A stretch of 64,000 nucleotides of DNA from Salegentibacter salarius (lineage in GTDB: Bacteria; Bacteroidota; Bacteroidia; Flavobacteriales; Flavobacteriaceae). Under the pieces are notes generated by a model. The model did not search any database, was not told the origin of the DNA, and was given only the letters and a program-made list of their open reading frames with translations. The stretch covers positions 1 to 64,000 of the forward strand of contig NZ_FVZF01000016.1 in NCBI RefSeq assembly GCF_900168265.1, given 5' to 3'. Numbering within the stretch: the stretch's first letter is position 1; each line of letters starts with the position of its first letter. This document shows, one piece after another, positions 24,863 through 32,429 of this stretch. Position numbers and translations under genes: made by a program.

Positions 24863-25105
24863 ATGACGAGCGAAGAAGTAAAATTAAATGTAGAAAAAGC
24901 CCTCGATGAAATTCGTCCTTTTTTGGAAAGTGACGGGGGTAATATTTCTTTGATCTCTATAGAGAACGATCGGCTGGTTAAAGTTCGTCTGGAAGGCGCC
25001 TGTGTAGATTGCACAGTGAATCAAATGACGCTTAAATCTGGAGTAGAAATGACGATTAAAAAATATGCACCACAAATAGAAAGCGTGGTAAATATTCAAA
25101 AGTAA
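24863..25105 (+). CDS. NifU-like (Nfu domain) iron-sulfur scaffold
   Basis: This 80-residue protein is a stand-alone Nfu domain. The cluster ligands are the two Cys of GACVDCTVNQMTLKSGVE. It assembles or hands over a [4Fe-4S] cluster between two monomers. Its ATG follows the mrp TAA directly, so the two are translationally coupled and probably work as a pair in which Nfu supplies the cysteine motif that Mrp lacks (inference). Confidence 0.95.
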   Translation: MTSEEVKLNVEKALDEIRPFLESDGGNISLISIENDRLVKVRLEGACVDCTVNQMTLKSGVEMTIKKYAPQIESVVNIQK

Positions 25106-25136
25106 GCAGCGAGCTTACCACAAATTTGCACATAGC

Positions 25137-26198
25137 ATGATTAAAACCGATATACTTATAATTGGCGCAGGGCCAACAGGCCTTTTTGCGGTTTTTGAAG
25201 CCGGATTATTAAAATTAAAATGCCATTTAATAGATGCGCTTCCACAATCGGGAGGGCAGTGTTCAGAGATCTATCCTAAAAAACCAATTTACGATATCCC
25301 CGGTTTTCCCGAGGTTTTGGCTGGAGATCTTGTAACTAACTTAATGGAACAGATAAAACCTTTTGAACCTGGATTTACGCTTGGCGAAAGAGCGCAAACC
25401 ATAGACAAACAAGAGGATGGTAGTTTTATTGTAACCACCAATAAGGGAACAAAACATCACGCGCCGGTGGTAGTAATTGCCGGTGGTCTTGGAAGTTTTG
25501 AGCCTAGAAAACCGCCTATTGCAAACATTGCTAAGTTTGAAGATAAAGGTGTAGCTTATATTATTCGCGAGCCCGAGGTTTACCGTGATAAAAAAGTAGT
25601 AATTGCCGGTGGAGGTGATTCAGCCTTAGACTGGGCAATTTACCTGGCTGATATTGCTAAGGAAGTTTCCCTGGTTCACCGAAGAAAAGATTTCCGTGGC
25701 GCTTTAGATTCCGTAGAAAAGGTAGAAGAACTTTCAAAAATTGGAAAGATAAACCTTATTACCGATGCTGAGGTAACCGATCTTCAGGGAGAAGATGAGC
25801 TGGAAAATGTTGTGATTACTCACAAAGCTTCTGCTTCAGAAAAGGAAATAAAGCAAACCGATTATTTTATTCCTTTATTTGGGCTTTCGCCTAAATTGGG
25901 TCCTATCGCAGATTGGGGTCTGGAAATAGAGAAAAACGCTATTAAGGTTGATAATGCTTACGATTATCAAACCAATATTCCCGGGGTTTACGCCATTGGG
26001 GATGTAAACACCTACCCGGGAAAATTAAAGTTGATTCTTTGCGGTTTTCACGAAGCGGCCATTATGTGCCAAAGTGCTTACCAGCGTATTTTCCCAGATA
26101 AGAAATATGTGATGAAGTACACTACCGTTAGTGGAGTGAGCGGATTTGATGGTAGCAAAAAGGAAGCTAAAAAAGAAGTAGTAAAAAGTATAAATTAA
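25137..26198 (+). CDS. Ferredoxin--NADP reductase (thioredoxin-reductase type)
   Basis: This 353-residue flavoprotein is of the YumC/type 2 ferredoxin-NADP reductase family. The FAD loop GAGPTGLFAVFEAGLL is at the N terminus, the NADPH loop is VVIAGGGDSALDWAI, and the C-terminal FAD contact is GVYAIGDVNTYPGK. It lacks the redox CxxC of thioredoxin reductase, as expected for this family. It lies 31 bases after nfu, and a 2Fe-2S ferredoxin gene follows after a repeat. A pair of reductase and ferredoxin supplying electrons is a reasonable inference. Confidence 0.92.
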   Translation: MIKTDILIIGAGPTGLFAVFEAGLLKLKCHLIDALPQSGGQCSEIYPKKPIYDIPGFPEVLAGDLVTNLMEQIKPFEPGFTLGERAQTIDKQEDGSFIVTTNKGTKHHAPVVVIAGGLGSFEPRKPPIANIAKFEDKGVAYIIREPEVYRDKKVVIAGGGDSALDWAIYLADIAKEVSLVHRRKDFRGALDSVEKVEELSKIGKINLITDAEVTDLQGEDELENVVITHKASASEKEIKQTDYFIPLFGLSPKLGPIADWGLEIEKNAIKVDNAYDYQTNIPGVYAIGDVNTYPGKLKLILCGFHEAAIMCQSAYQRIFPDKKYVMKYTTVSGVSGFDGSKKEAKKEVVKSIN

Positions 26199-26222
26199 AA
26201 CAGAAAAATTCAGTTGTAGGGT

Positions 26223-26284
26223 CGTTAATCTGAACTTGTTTCATGTTCTAAGAGCTTAGATTCTGAAACAAGTTCAGAATGACG
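26223..26284. repeat. Dispersed two-hairpin repeat, family 1, copy B
   Basis: The right arm (TTCTGAAACAAGTTCAGAA) is intact, while the left arm has lost stem pairing (ATCTGAACTTGTTTCATG). It fills the space between the ferredoxin reductase and ferredoxin genes, ending 31 bases before the ferredoxin ATG. Confidence 0.8.
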
Positions 26285-26315
26285 TACCATCTTGAATATT
26301 CTTTTATTAGAAGAT

Positions 26316-26651
26316 ATGTCTGATATAAAAATAACCATTATAGACCGGGAAGGGGAAGCCCACGTGGTAGATGCTCCAACAGATATGAATATGAATCTTA
26401 TGGAAGTGGTTCGCTCTTACGAACTTGCTGCCGAAGGAACCATTGGTATTTGTGGTGGAATGGCGATGTGTGCTTCCTGCCAATGCTATATTTTAAATTT
26501 TGAGCATATGTTGCCGGAGCAAAGTATTGAAGAGGAAGACATGCTGGATCAGGCATTTTTTGTGCAAGATAACAGCCGTCTTAGCTGCCAGATTCCAATT
26601 ACTGAAGAATTAGATGGTTTAGAAGTAAAACTGGCACCTGAAGCTCCTTAA
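26316..26651 (+). CDS. [2Fe-2S] ferredoxin, adrenodoxin type
   Basis: I take ATG 26316 (MSDIKITIID) as the start; a TTG at 26292 would add eight unlikely residues. The 111-residue protein has the ligands Cys46, Cys52, Cys55 and Cys91 (C-x5-C-x2-C-x35-C), the pattern of vertebrate/bacterial adrenodoxin-type ferredoxins of the ISC system. It would pass electrons from the upstream ferredoxin reductase, perhaps to cluster assembly. A repeat separates it from that gene and another repeat plus a terminator follow. Confidence 0.95.
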   Translation: MSDIKITIIDREGEAHVVDAPTDMNMNLMEVVRSYELAAEGTIGICGGMAMCASCQCYILNFEHMLPEQSIEEEDMLDQAFFVQDNSRLSCQIPITEELDGLEVKLAPEAP

Positions 26652-26675
26652 TTCTTCTATCGAATGGATAGTGAT

Positions 26676-26738
26676 CGTCATCCTGAATTCATTTCAGGAT
26701 CTAGGTTGTTAAATCTTTTGAACTTCTAGCTCAGGATA
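26676..26738. repeat. Dispersed two-hairpin repeat, family 1, copy C (decayed)
   Basis: The left arm is complete (CGTCATCCTGAATTCATTTC and on to AGGATCTAG). The right arm is worn (TTCTAGCTCAGGATAGG). It lies just after the ferredoxin stop. Confidence 0.7.
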
Positions 26739-26757
26739 GGGGATTAGCAATATTAAA

Positions 26758-26797
26758 CAAACCCCCAGGTTTTCAAAACCTTTGAGGTTTATTTTTT
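26758..26797 (+). terminator. Terminator after ferredoxin
   Basis: A perfect AGGTTTTCAAAACCT palindrome is nested in AAACC.../...GGTTT and followed by a run of seven T. Confidence 0.75.
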
Positions 26798-26812
26798 TGT
26801 AGAAAGATTTCT

Positions 26813-27622
26813 TTAAATCGTTTGCAGGCTTTTAGAATCTATATTCTCTGAAATCTCTTCTTCAATGCCTTGCCAAAGTTCTAACCGGGCATCAAGCGCT
26901 TCTTCTGCGGTGCGTTTTACTTCCTCCCATTTCTCCTCATCATTTCCACAGAGTTCTTCTACCATTTTAAAGGCCATAGGCCCGTGCTCGTCACCATCCA
27001 GTTCTATATGACGATCAAAATAATATTTAAATAGACTTAAATCTTCTTTTGGAAAATTCTGCTGTATATTTTCTATGATAGACGTGAACATTCCGGGAAT
27101 GAGTCCTTCGCGCCCGAAGGTAAAGGCTGAGGCAATTTTATGAGGTTTTTCTTCTGAAATTACTTCAAAGGTATTTTTTAGAAATATCTTAATATTAAGC
27201 GGGAGTTTGGTAGCTGCAATCAATAAAAAAATATCGGTGCCGTGGTGAACCTGGAGTAGAAAGTCTTTGATCCTGCCGGTATCGGCGCCACTTTTTTCCA
27301 TTGCATCCAGGTACATTTCAAAATGGCTTTGATGATCGCCGAAGTAATTCACATCGGTTTCTTCAGCAAGTACTATTTCATTGATTAAATAACGAGTTTC
27401 AGGATTGCCTACAGGCACCCAGGGATTGATAGTTTTGGTAAGTTTTTCCTGTAAAGCGGTAAGTAAAGACATGAAATCCCACACAGCAAAAACATGATGC
27501 TCCATAAAGATTTGAAGGTGCTTTGGAGTCGTTATTTTTTGATATAAAGAATGATCTAAAAGTTGGTTTATTTTAGGCTGTAGCGCCTTATTTACCTCGT
27601 TTATTTTATTTTTATCTCCCAT
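26813..27622 (-). CDS. DUF3050 family protein, heme-oxygenase-like fold
   Basis: This 269-residue protein matches DUF3050. It is all-helical, without signal or membrane segments. Candidate metal ligands are visible in spaced helices: His42/His43 (FMEHHVFAVWDF), Glu82/Glu87/Glu88 (NEIVLAEETD) and His205-x3-Asp209-x3-His213. That spacing resembles the heme-oxygenase-like diiron oxidase superfamily, which suggests an iron-dependent oxidase. This is inference; no substrate is known. A -7 box lies four bases before the ATG. The gene is bracketed by family 1 repeats C and D together with the small gene at 27722. Confidence 0.88.
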   Translation of the reverse strand: MGDKNKINEVNKALQPKINQLLDHSLYQKITTPKHLQIFMEHHVFAVWDFMSLLTALQEKLTKTINPWVPVGNPETRYLINEIVLAEETDVNYFGDHQSHFEMYLDAMEKSGADTGRIKDFLLQVHHGTDIFLLIAATKLPLNIKIFLKNTFEVISEEKPHKIASAFTFGREGLIPGMFTSIIENIQQNFPKEDLSLFKYYFDRHIELDGDEHGPMAFKMVEELCGNDEEKWEEVKRTAEEALDARLELWQGIEEEISENIDSKSLQTI

Positions 27623-27626
27623 TTTG

Positions 27627-27634
27627 CAAAAATA
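27627..27634 (-). promoter_or_regulatory. TAnnTTTG -7 box very close to the DUF3050 start
   Basis: TATTTTTG on the reverse strand leaves four bases to the ATG at 27622, implying a near-leaderless transcript if used. Confidence 0.45.
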
Positions 27635-27721
27635 AGATTCTCTTTAGGATTTATAAAATTTAAACATTCATTTAAAACTGAATTAACGCTCAATTTCAGC
27701 TTTTTGAAGTATATTCAAAAT

Positions 27722-27901
27722 ATGGCGAAACAGTTTTTAAATTCATATAATGTCATTGTTTTTTATTCAAATAAATCAAAAGATTATTTGCAAATAGACG
27801 GTGTTGTGGCTAAAAATCCCAAACCTCTTAAAAAAGAATGCTGTGAAAAATATAAAAAGGGCAAACGCTGTAAACGCTGCCCTTGTTTTGATTTGTTGTA
27901 A
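27722..27901 (+). CDS. 59-residue Cys-cluster protein
   Basis: The ATG at 27722 (MAKQFLNSYN) is preferred over a TTG at 27704. The small protein ends in a basic, cysteine-rich tail with Cys40, Cys41, Cys50, Cys53 and Cys55 (KECCEKYKKGKRCKRCPCFDLL region). I recall similar short proteins in other flavobacteria but know no function. The CxxCxC tail could bind zinc or an Fe-S cluster (inference). It is divergent from the DUF3050 gene, with about 100 bases between them. Confidence 0.7.
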   Translation: MAKQFLNSYNVIVFYSNKSKDYLQIDGVVAKNPKPLKKECCEKYKKGKRCKRCPCFDLL

Positions 27902-27918
27902 TGATTGAGATTATTTCG

Positions 27919-27996
27919 CGTCATCCTGAACTTGTTTCAGGATCTAATATGTTGTGTTTTAACAAGCTTAGATGCTGAAATGAATTCAGCATGACG
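27919..27996. repeat. Dispersed two-hairpin repeat, family 1, copy D
   Basis: Both arms are intact: left TCCTGAACTTGTTTCAGGA, right ATGCTGAA...TTCAGCAT. It begins 17 bases after the small Cys-cluster gene and lies before the convergent acyl-CoA dehydrogenase stop. Confidence 0.85.
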
Positions 27997-28020
27997 ATTT
28001 GTATTTAGTAAAATGTCTTT

Positions 28021-29199
28021 TTATTGAAAAGCTGGGATCCCGGTAATATCCATTCCCGTAATTAACAGGTGAATATCGTGTGTGCCTTCATAAGTAATTA
28101 CACTTTCCAGGTTCATCATATGGCGCATAATGCTGTATTCTCCGGTAATTCCCATTCCGCCTAGAATTTGTCTTGCTTCCCGGGCTATTTTTATAGCCAT
28201 TTCCACATTATTTCTTTTGGCCATAGAGATTTGAGCGGAAGTTGCTTTTCCTTCGTTTTTAAGAACACCCAGTCTCCACGCCATAAGCTGCGCTTTGGTG
28301 ATCTCGGTGATCATTTCTGCTAATTTTTTCTGCTGAAGTTGTGTGCCGGCAATTGGTTTGTCAAATTGCACTCGCTCTTTTGCATAGCGCAAAGCGGTAT
28401 CATAACAATCCATTGCTGCGCCAATAGCTCCCCAGGCAATTCCGTAGCGGGCAGAATCAAGACAACCTAATGGAGCGCCAAGTCCGCTTTTATTTGGCAT
28501 TAGGTTTTCTTTTGGCACCTTTACATTATCAAAAATAAGTTCGCCGGTTGCGCTGGCTCGAAGTGACCATTTATTATGAGTTTCAGGAGTAGAAAAGCCT
28601 TCCATTCCTCTTTCTACGATAAGTCCGTGAATACGGCCGTTTTCATCTTTTGCCCACACTACTGCAATATCTGCAAAAGGTGCATTAGAGATCCACATTT
28701 TAGCCCCATTTAGTAAATAATGATCGCCTTTATCTTTAAAGTTGGTGGTCATCCCGCCGGGATTAGAACCGTGATCTGGCTCGGTAAGCCCAAAACATCC
28801 CATAAATTCTCCCGAGGCTAATTTTGGTAAGTATTTTTTGCGTTGTTCTTCGGTACCGTACTTATAAATAGGAAACATTACCAGGGAGCTTTGAACAGAT
28901 GCGGTAGAGCGAACCCCACTGTCACCTCGTTCAATTTCCTGCATGATAAGTCCGTATGAGATTTGATCCAGACCGGCACCTCCATATTCTTCCGGGATAT
29001 AAGGGCCAAAAGCTCCAATTTCAGCTAAACCGCTAATTATAGATTTAGGGAATTCTGCTTTTTGAGCAGCATCTTCAATTATTGGAGAAATTTCGCGTTT
29101 CACCCATTCTCTGGCGGCATCGCGAACTATCTTATGTTCATCGGTAAGCAGCTCATCAATATTATAATAATCTGGAGCCTGGAAGTTATCTGTTCTCAT
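28021..29199 (-). CDS. Acyl-CoA dehydrogenase, glutaryl-CoA dehydrogenase type
   Basis: This 392-residue flavoenzyme oxidises an acyl-CoA thioester. FAD/substrate motifs CFGLTEPDHGSNPGGM and WISNAPFADIAVVWA are clear. The C-terminal YEGTHDIHLLITG carries the catalytic Glu in the arrangement of glutaryl-CoA dehydrogenases, which convert glutaryl-CoA to crotonyl-CoA in lysine and tryptophan breakdown. The saccharopine dehydrogenase at 2-3 kb would feed the same pathway, though the two are not in one operon. A -7 box lies 17 bases upstream. Confidence 0.9.
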   Translation of the reverse strand: MRTDNFQAPDYYNIDELLTDEHKIVRDAAREWVKREISPIIEDAAQKAEFPKSIISGLAEIGAFGPYIPEEYGGAGLDQISYGLIMQEIERGDSGVRSTASVQSSLVMFPIYKYGTEEQRKKYLPKLASGEFMGCFGLTEPDHGSNPGGMTTNFKDKGDHYLLNGAKMWISNAPFADIAVVWAKDENGRIHGLIVERGMEGFSTPETHNKWSLRASATGELIFDNVKVPKENLMPNKSGLGAPLGCLDSARYGIAWGAIGAAMDCYDTALRYAKERVQFDKPIAGTQLQQKKLAEMITEITKAQLMAWRLGVLKNEGKATSAQISMAKRNNVEMAIKIAREARQILGGMGITGEYSIMRHMMNLESVITYEGTHDIHLLITGMDITGIPAFQ

Positions 29200-29216
29200 T
29201 TGTGTGGTGTTTTACA

Positions 29217-29224
29217 CAAATGTA
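29217..29224 (-). promoter_or_regulatory. TAnnTTTG -7 box for the acyl-CoA dehydrogenase
   Basis: TACATTTG on the reverse strand is an exact match 17 bases before the ATG. Confidence 0.6.
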
Positions 29225-29255
29225 ACTAAGCTTTTTAAAGCAAACAATTTTAAGA

Positions 29256-29978
29256 TTATAATTTAAGATAGAAGTCTTTTACAAGCTTTTTATAAGCATC
29301 TGTATAATTATGCCGTGAAATTTCAATGATTAGTTCATTTTCTTTAAGCTGCTCCTTTTTGAAATTGAAGCTCAGTAAACTTCTTTTTATTGCTGATGTT
29401 TCATTTCCGCGCACCCTGGTGATTTTCTTCGGAAAAAGCCCAAATTCACTGGCCAGGCTTATAAAATTTGTTTCTTCTTTATGCGGAATAATCGTATTGA
29501 ATTCCCCATCCGGATGAAGTAATTTTGAAACACCTTCAAGTAATTCTGAAAAAGGCAGGGCTTCAGCAAAACGGGCTTTATTTCTACTTGCGCTTTCTGA
29601 AGTATAATCTTCAGCATAAAATGGCGGATTTGAAATAATTAGCTCGTACTTGTCTTCATCCTGCATTTCTTCTACATATTCATCAAAAGCGGCGTGATAG
29701 CAAAATAGCCTGTCTCCCCATTGGCTTTGTTCAAAATTGTCTACAGCTTGTTCGTAAGCATCCTCGTCAATTTCTAAAGCATCAATAAGAAGGGCAGGGG
29801 AGCGTTGTGCGAGCATTAATGCAATTAAACCGGTTCCTGTGCCAATATCAAGAATACTGTCTGGTTGATGCTCCAGGGAAGCCCAGGCACCTAGTAAAAC
29901 GCCGTCGGTGCCAATTTTCATGGCGCAGCGATCTTGTTCTATCTTGAATTCTTTAAACTGAAATGCTTTTTCTGACAT
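29256..29978 (-). CDS. trmN6: tRNA1(Val) (adenine(37)-N6)-methyltransferase
   Basis: This 240-residue SAM-dependent methyltransferase has the SAM loop DIGTGTGLIALMLAQ (about residues 44-58) and the adenine-N6 catalytic motif SNPPFY (about 115-120). It resembles YfiC/TrmN6, which modifies A37 of tRNA-Val. An N-terminal FKIEQDRCAMKIGTDGVLLGAW segment is family-typical. The gene is read away from the tsf terminator, with only a short gap. Confidence 0.9.
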   Translation of the reverse strand: MSEKAFQFKEFKIEQDRCAMKIGTDGVLLGAWASLEHQPDSILDIGTGTGLIALMLAQRSPALLIDALEIDEDAYEQAVDNFEQSQWGDRLFCYHAAFDEYVEEMQDEDKYELIISNPPFYAEDYTSESASRNKARFAEALPFSELLEGVSKLLHPDGEFNTIIPHKEETNFISLASEFGLFPKKITRVRGNETSAIKRSLLSFNFKKEQLKENELIIEISRHNYTDAYKKLVKDFYLKL

Positions 29979-29992
29979 TTGATAAAATTAAA

Positions 29993-30022
29993 AAAACCGC
30001 TCCAGATTAATGAAGCGGTTTT
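29993..30022 (-). terminator. Terminator of tsf
   Basis: AAAACCGCT (29993-30001) pairs with AGCGGTTTT (30014-30022). On the reverse strand a run of seven T follows. It separates tsf from the methyltransferase gene. Confidence 0.85.
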
Positions 30023-30034
30023 AGATTTATTGGG

Positions 30035-30054
30035 ATTTCCGCCTGCGCGGAAAT
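30035..30054. repeat. Short palindromic element (ATTTCCGC/GCGGAAAT)
   Basis: A perfect eight-base-pair stem with a four-base loop, followed by GAC. The same core with GCGGAATAAC occurs before rpsB (31968-31984). It lies between tsf and its terminator. Confidence 0.5.
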
Positions 30055-30066
30055 GACAAATTTTAA

Positions 30067-30894
30067 TTACTCTCCTAAAGCAACTCTTTTGAAACCTACA
30101 ACAGTAAGATCTGAATCTACAGATTTTACGTAGTCTGCAACGCTCTGTTTTCCGTCTTTGATAAACGCCTGGTTAACCAAAGTATTGTCTTTAAAGTAAC
30201 GCTGAATTTTTCCTTTTGCTATTTTGTCTAGCATTTCTTCAGGTTTACCTTCCTGGCGAAGCGTATCTTTGGCGATCTCTACTTCTTTATCTATGGTTTC
30301 CTGGTCTACACCTTCTTCGTTAAGTGCGATAGGGTTCATAGCGGCAGCTTGCATAGAAACGTTTTTTGCAGCTTCATCTGCACCTTCAACATTCTTAGAA
30401 AGACCGGTGATTACAGCAATTTTGTTTCCTGCGTGAATATAAGAACCTACAAACGGAGCTTCTAAAGTTTTAAAAGCACCAATTTCTATTTTCTCACCAA
30501 TTACACCAGTTTGCTCAGTTAATTTATCTTCAACTGAAATCCCGTTGTAATCTGCTTTAAGCAATTCTTCTTTTGAAGAAACAGTAAGTGCGATATCTGC
30601 GAAATTGTTTGCCATTTTTACGAAATCATCGTTTTTAGCAACAAAGTCGGTTTCACAGTTAAGAGAGATGATAATACCTTTGGTGTTATCGTCGTTTACC
30701 TTAGCAATTGCAGCACCTTCGGCTGAATCTCTATCGGCTCTCTTAGCAGCAACTTTTTGACCTTTTTTACGAAGTACTTCAATAGCCTTGTCAAAATCAC
30801 CATCTGCCTCTACAAGTGCTTTTTTACAATCCATCATACCGGCACCGGTAGCTTTTCTTAATTTGTTTACTTCTGCGGCGGTTATCTTAGCCAT
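30067..30894 (-). CDS. tsf: Elongation factor Ts
   Basis: This 275-residue factor recycles EF-Tu by releasing GDP. The N-terminal UBA-like domain and the TDFVAKN motif region are present (VNKLRKATGAGMMDCKKAL, ETDFVAKNDDF), as is the dimerisation/core domain to KGKIQRYFKDNTLVNQAF. Length matches the family. It follows rpsB, the near-universal order, but 88 bases with a strong hairpin separate them. Confidence 0.97.
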   Translation of the reverse strand: MAKITAAEVNKLRKATGAGMMDCKKALVEADGDFDKAIEVLRKKGQKVAAKRADRDSAEGAAIAKVNDDNTKGIIISLNCETDFVAKNDDFVKMANNFADIALTVSSKEELLKADYNGISVEDKLTEQTGVIGEKIEIGAFKTLEAPFVGSYIHAGNKIAVITGLSKNVEGADEAAKNVSMQAAAMNPIALNEEGVDQETIDKEVEIAKDTLRQEGKPEEMLDKIAKGKIQRYFKDNTLVNQAFIKDGKQSVADYVKSVDSDLTVVGFKRVALGE

Positions 30895-30911
30895 AGTATT
30901 GTTTTTTATTT

Positions 30912-30962
30912 AAAAAAGTCGCTTAGAGACCAACTGTTAGGAAAGAAACTAAACGACTTTTT
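30912..30962 (-). promoter_or_regulatory. Long hairpin between rpsB and tsf
   Basis: AAAAAGTCG and its neighbours (to TTTAG) pair with CTAAGCGACTTTTT over about 14 bases including one wobble, with a T run on the reverse strand. It can act as a partial terminator or attenuator inside the rpsB-tsf operon. Confidence 0.65.
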
Positions 30963-30982
30963 GAATGTTATAAAATGTTATT

Positions 30983-31876
30983 TTATTCTTCTTCGTTAGA
31001 TGAAGCTTTGTCTAAAGTTTCTTTCTTAGACTCAAGTTTTACATCTTTCTTAGCTTCTTTCATTGCCTTTTTATCTTCAGCATCTTTAGAAGGAGCTTCA
31101 GCTTCTGGTTGCTTTACAGCAGCTTTTGGTGCTTTTGGCTCTTTTTCTTCTTTGTCAGCTTTCTCTTTTTTAGATTCTTTAGAAGCTTTTCTTTCAGTAA
31201 GGCCGTCTACAATAGAATCTGCAACATAAGAAACCACTTTGTTGATAGACTTTGAAGCATCGTCATTAGATGGAATTACGTACTCAACCTCACGAGGATC
31301 TGAGTTTGTATCTACCATAGCGAAAATTGGAATGTTTAATTTTTGAGCTTCTTTAATAGCAATGTGTTCACGAGTAATATCAACAACAAAAAGTGCTCCT
31401 GGAAGTCTGCTCATATCAGAAATAGAACCAAGGTTCTTTTCTAATTTAGCTCTTAAACGATCTACCTGAAGACGTTCTTTTTTAGAAAGTGTATTAAAGG
31501 TACCATCTTTCTTCATTCTATCAATAGAGGCCATTTTCTTAACGGCTCTACGAATAGTTACAAAGTTGGTAAGCATACCACCGGGCCAACGCTCGGTAAT
31601 GTATGGCATATTTGCTTTTTCAGCTTGTTCGGCTACTATTTCTTTAGCTTGTTTCTTGGTAGCTACGAAAAGTATTTTTCTACCGCTGGCTGCAATTTTT
31701 GCAAGGGCATCACCTGCCTCCTGCATTTTAGCAGCACTCTTATATAAGTTGATGATGTGAATCCCATTGCGCTCCATATAGATATATGGGGCCATATTTG
31801 GGTTCCATCTTCTTGTAAGGTGTCCAAAATGTACACCTGCATCAAGTAATTCTTTTACTTCTACTTTGTTTGCCAT
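30983..31876 (-). CDS. rpsB: Ribosomal protein S2 with charged C-terminal extension
   Basis: This 297-residue protein of the small ribosomal subunit has the full S2 core (VKELLDAGVHFGHLTRRWNP at the N terminus, NIPIFAMVDTNSDP later). The last 65 or so residues, absent from the E. coli protein, are a low-complexity Lys/Glu/Ala tail (KESKKEKADKEEKEPKAPK). Such tails are common in Flavobacteriaceae; their function is unknown. The 165-base upstream region holds a structured leader. Confidence 0.97.
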   Translation of the reverse strand: MANKVEVKELLDAGVHFGHLTRRWNPNMAPYIYMERNGIHIINLYKSAAKMQEAGDALAKIAASGRKILFVATKKQAKEIVAEQAEKANMPYITERWPGGMLTNFVTIRRAVKKMASIDRMKKDGTFNTLSKKERLQVDRLRAKLEKNLGSISDMSRLPGALFVVDITREHIAIKEAQKLNIPIFAMVDTNSDPREVEYVIPSNDDASKSINKVVSYVADSIVDGLTERKASKESKKEKADKEEKEPKAPKAAVKQPEAEAPSKDAEDKKAMKEAKKDVKLESKKETLDKASSNEEE

Positions 31877-31914
31877 TTTTGTAATAGTTTACGTTCTGTT
31901 GAAGATAGCAACAA

Positions 31915-31984
31915 GTAAGTGGCTGTTTTTATAAACACGGCCTTACCTGTTTAGATGCTAAACTAACTTCCGCTGGCAGCGGAA
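31915..31984 (-). promoter_or_regulatory. Candidate structured leader of rpsB
   Basis: Three hairpins lie in a row upstream of rpsB: GTAAG/CTTAC with an inner TGTTT/AAACA stem (31915-31946), GTTTAG/CTAAAC with a three-base loop (31949-31963), and TTCCGCTG/CAGCGGAA (31968-31984). The arrangement could be an S2 autoregulatory leader; no known family is recognised. Confidence 0.4.
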
Positions 31985-32042
31985 TAACAACAAAAATCTT
32001 TTTAATATTAAATGAACTTTGGAATATAAATTCCAATAAAAA

Positions 32043-32429
32043 TTAACGTTTAGAGAACTGAAATTTCTTACGAGCTTTCTTCTGTCCAAACTTCTTACGC
32101 TCTACCATTCTTGGGTCTCTGGTCATTAAACCTTCTGGCTTTAAAACCGCTCTGTTCTCTGCATCCAGTTCTACCATTGCTCTTGCAAGTGCAAGACGAA
32201 TAGCTTCTGCCTGTCCTGTAATACCACCACCGTAAACATTTGCTCTTACGTCAAAGTTATCGTCATTACCGGTAAGGTTAAGGGCCTGGTTTACTTTGTA
32301 AAGTAAAGGACCTGTGGTAAAGTAGTCTTTAAGGTCTTTTTTGTTTACGCTAAATTTTCCGCTTCCTTCAGAAACATAAACACGCGCAACCGCCGTTTTT
32401 CTACGGCCAATTTTGTGAATAACCTCCAT
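32043..32429 (-). CDS. rpsI: Ribosomal protein S9
   Basis: This 128-residue protein sits on the small-subunit head, where its basic C-terminal tail touches P-site tRNA. The family start HKIGRRKTAVARVYV and end KKFGQKKARKKFQFSKR are visible. Its ATG overlaps the rplM stop by one base, so the pair is translationally coupled. Confidence 0.98.
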   Translation of the reverse strand: MEVIHKIGRRKTAVARVYVSEGSGKFSVNKKDLKDYFTTGPLLYKVNQALNLTGNDDNFDVRANVYGGGITGQAEAIRLALARAMVELDAENRAVLKPEGLMTRDPRMVERKKFGQKKARKKFQFSKR

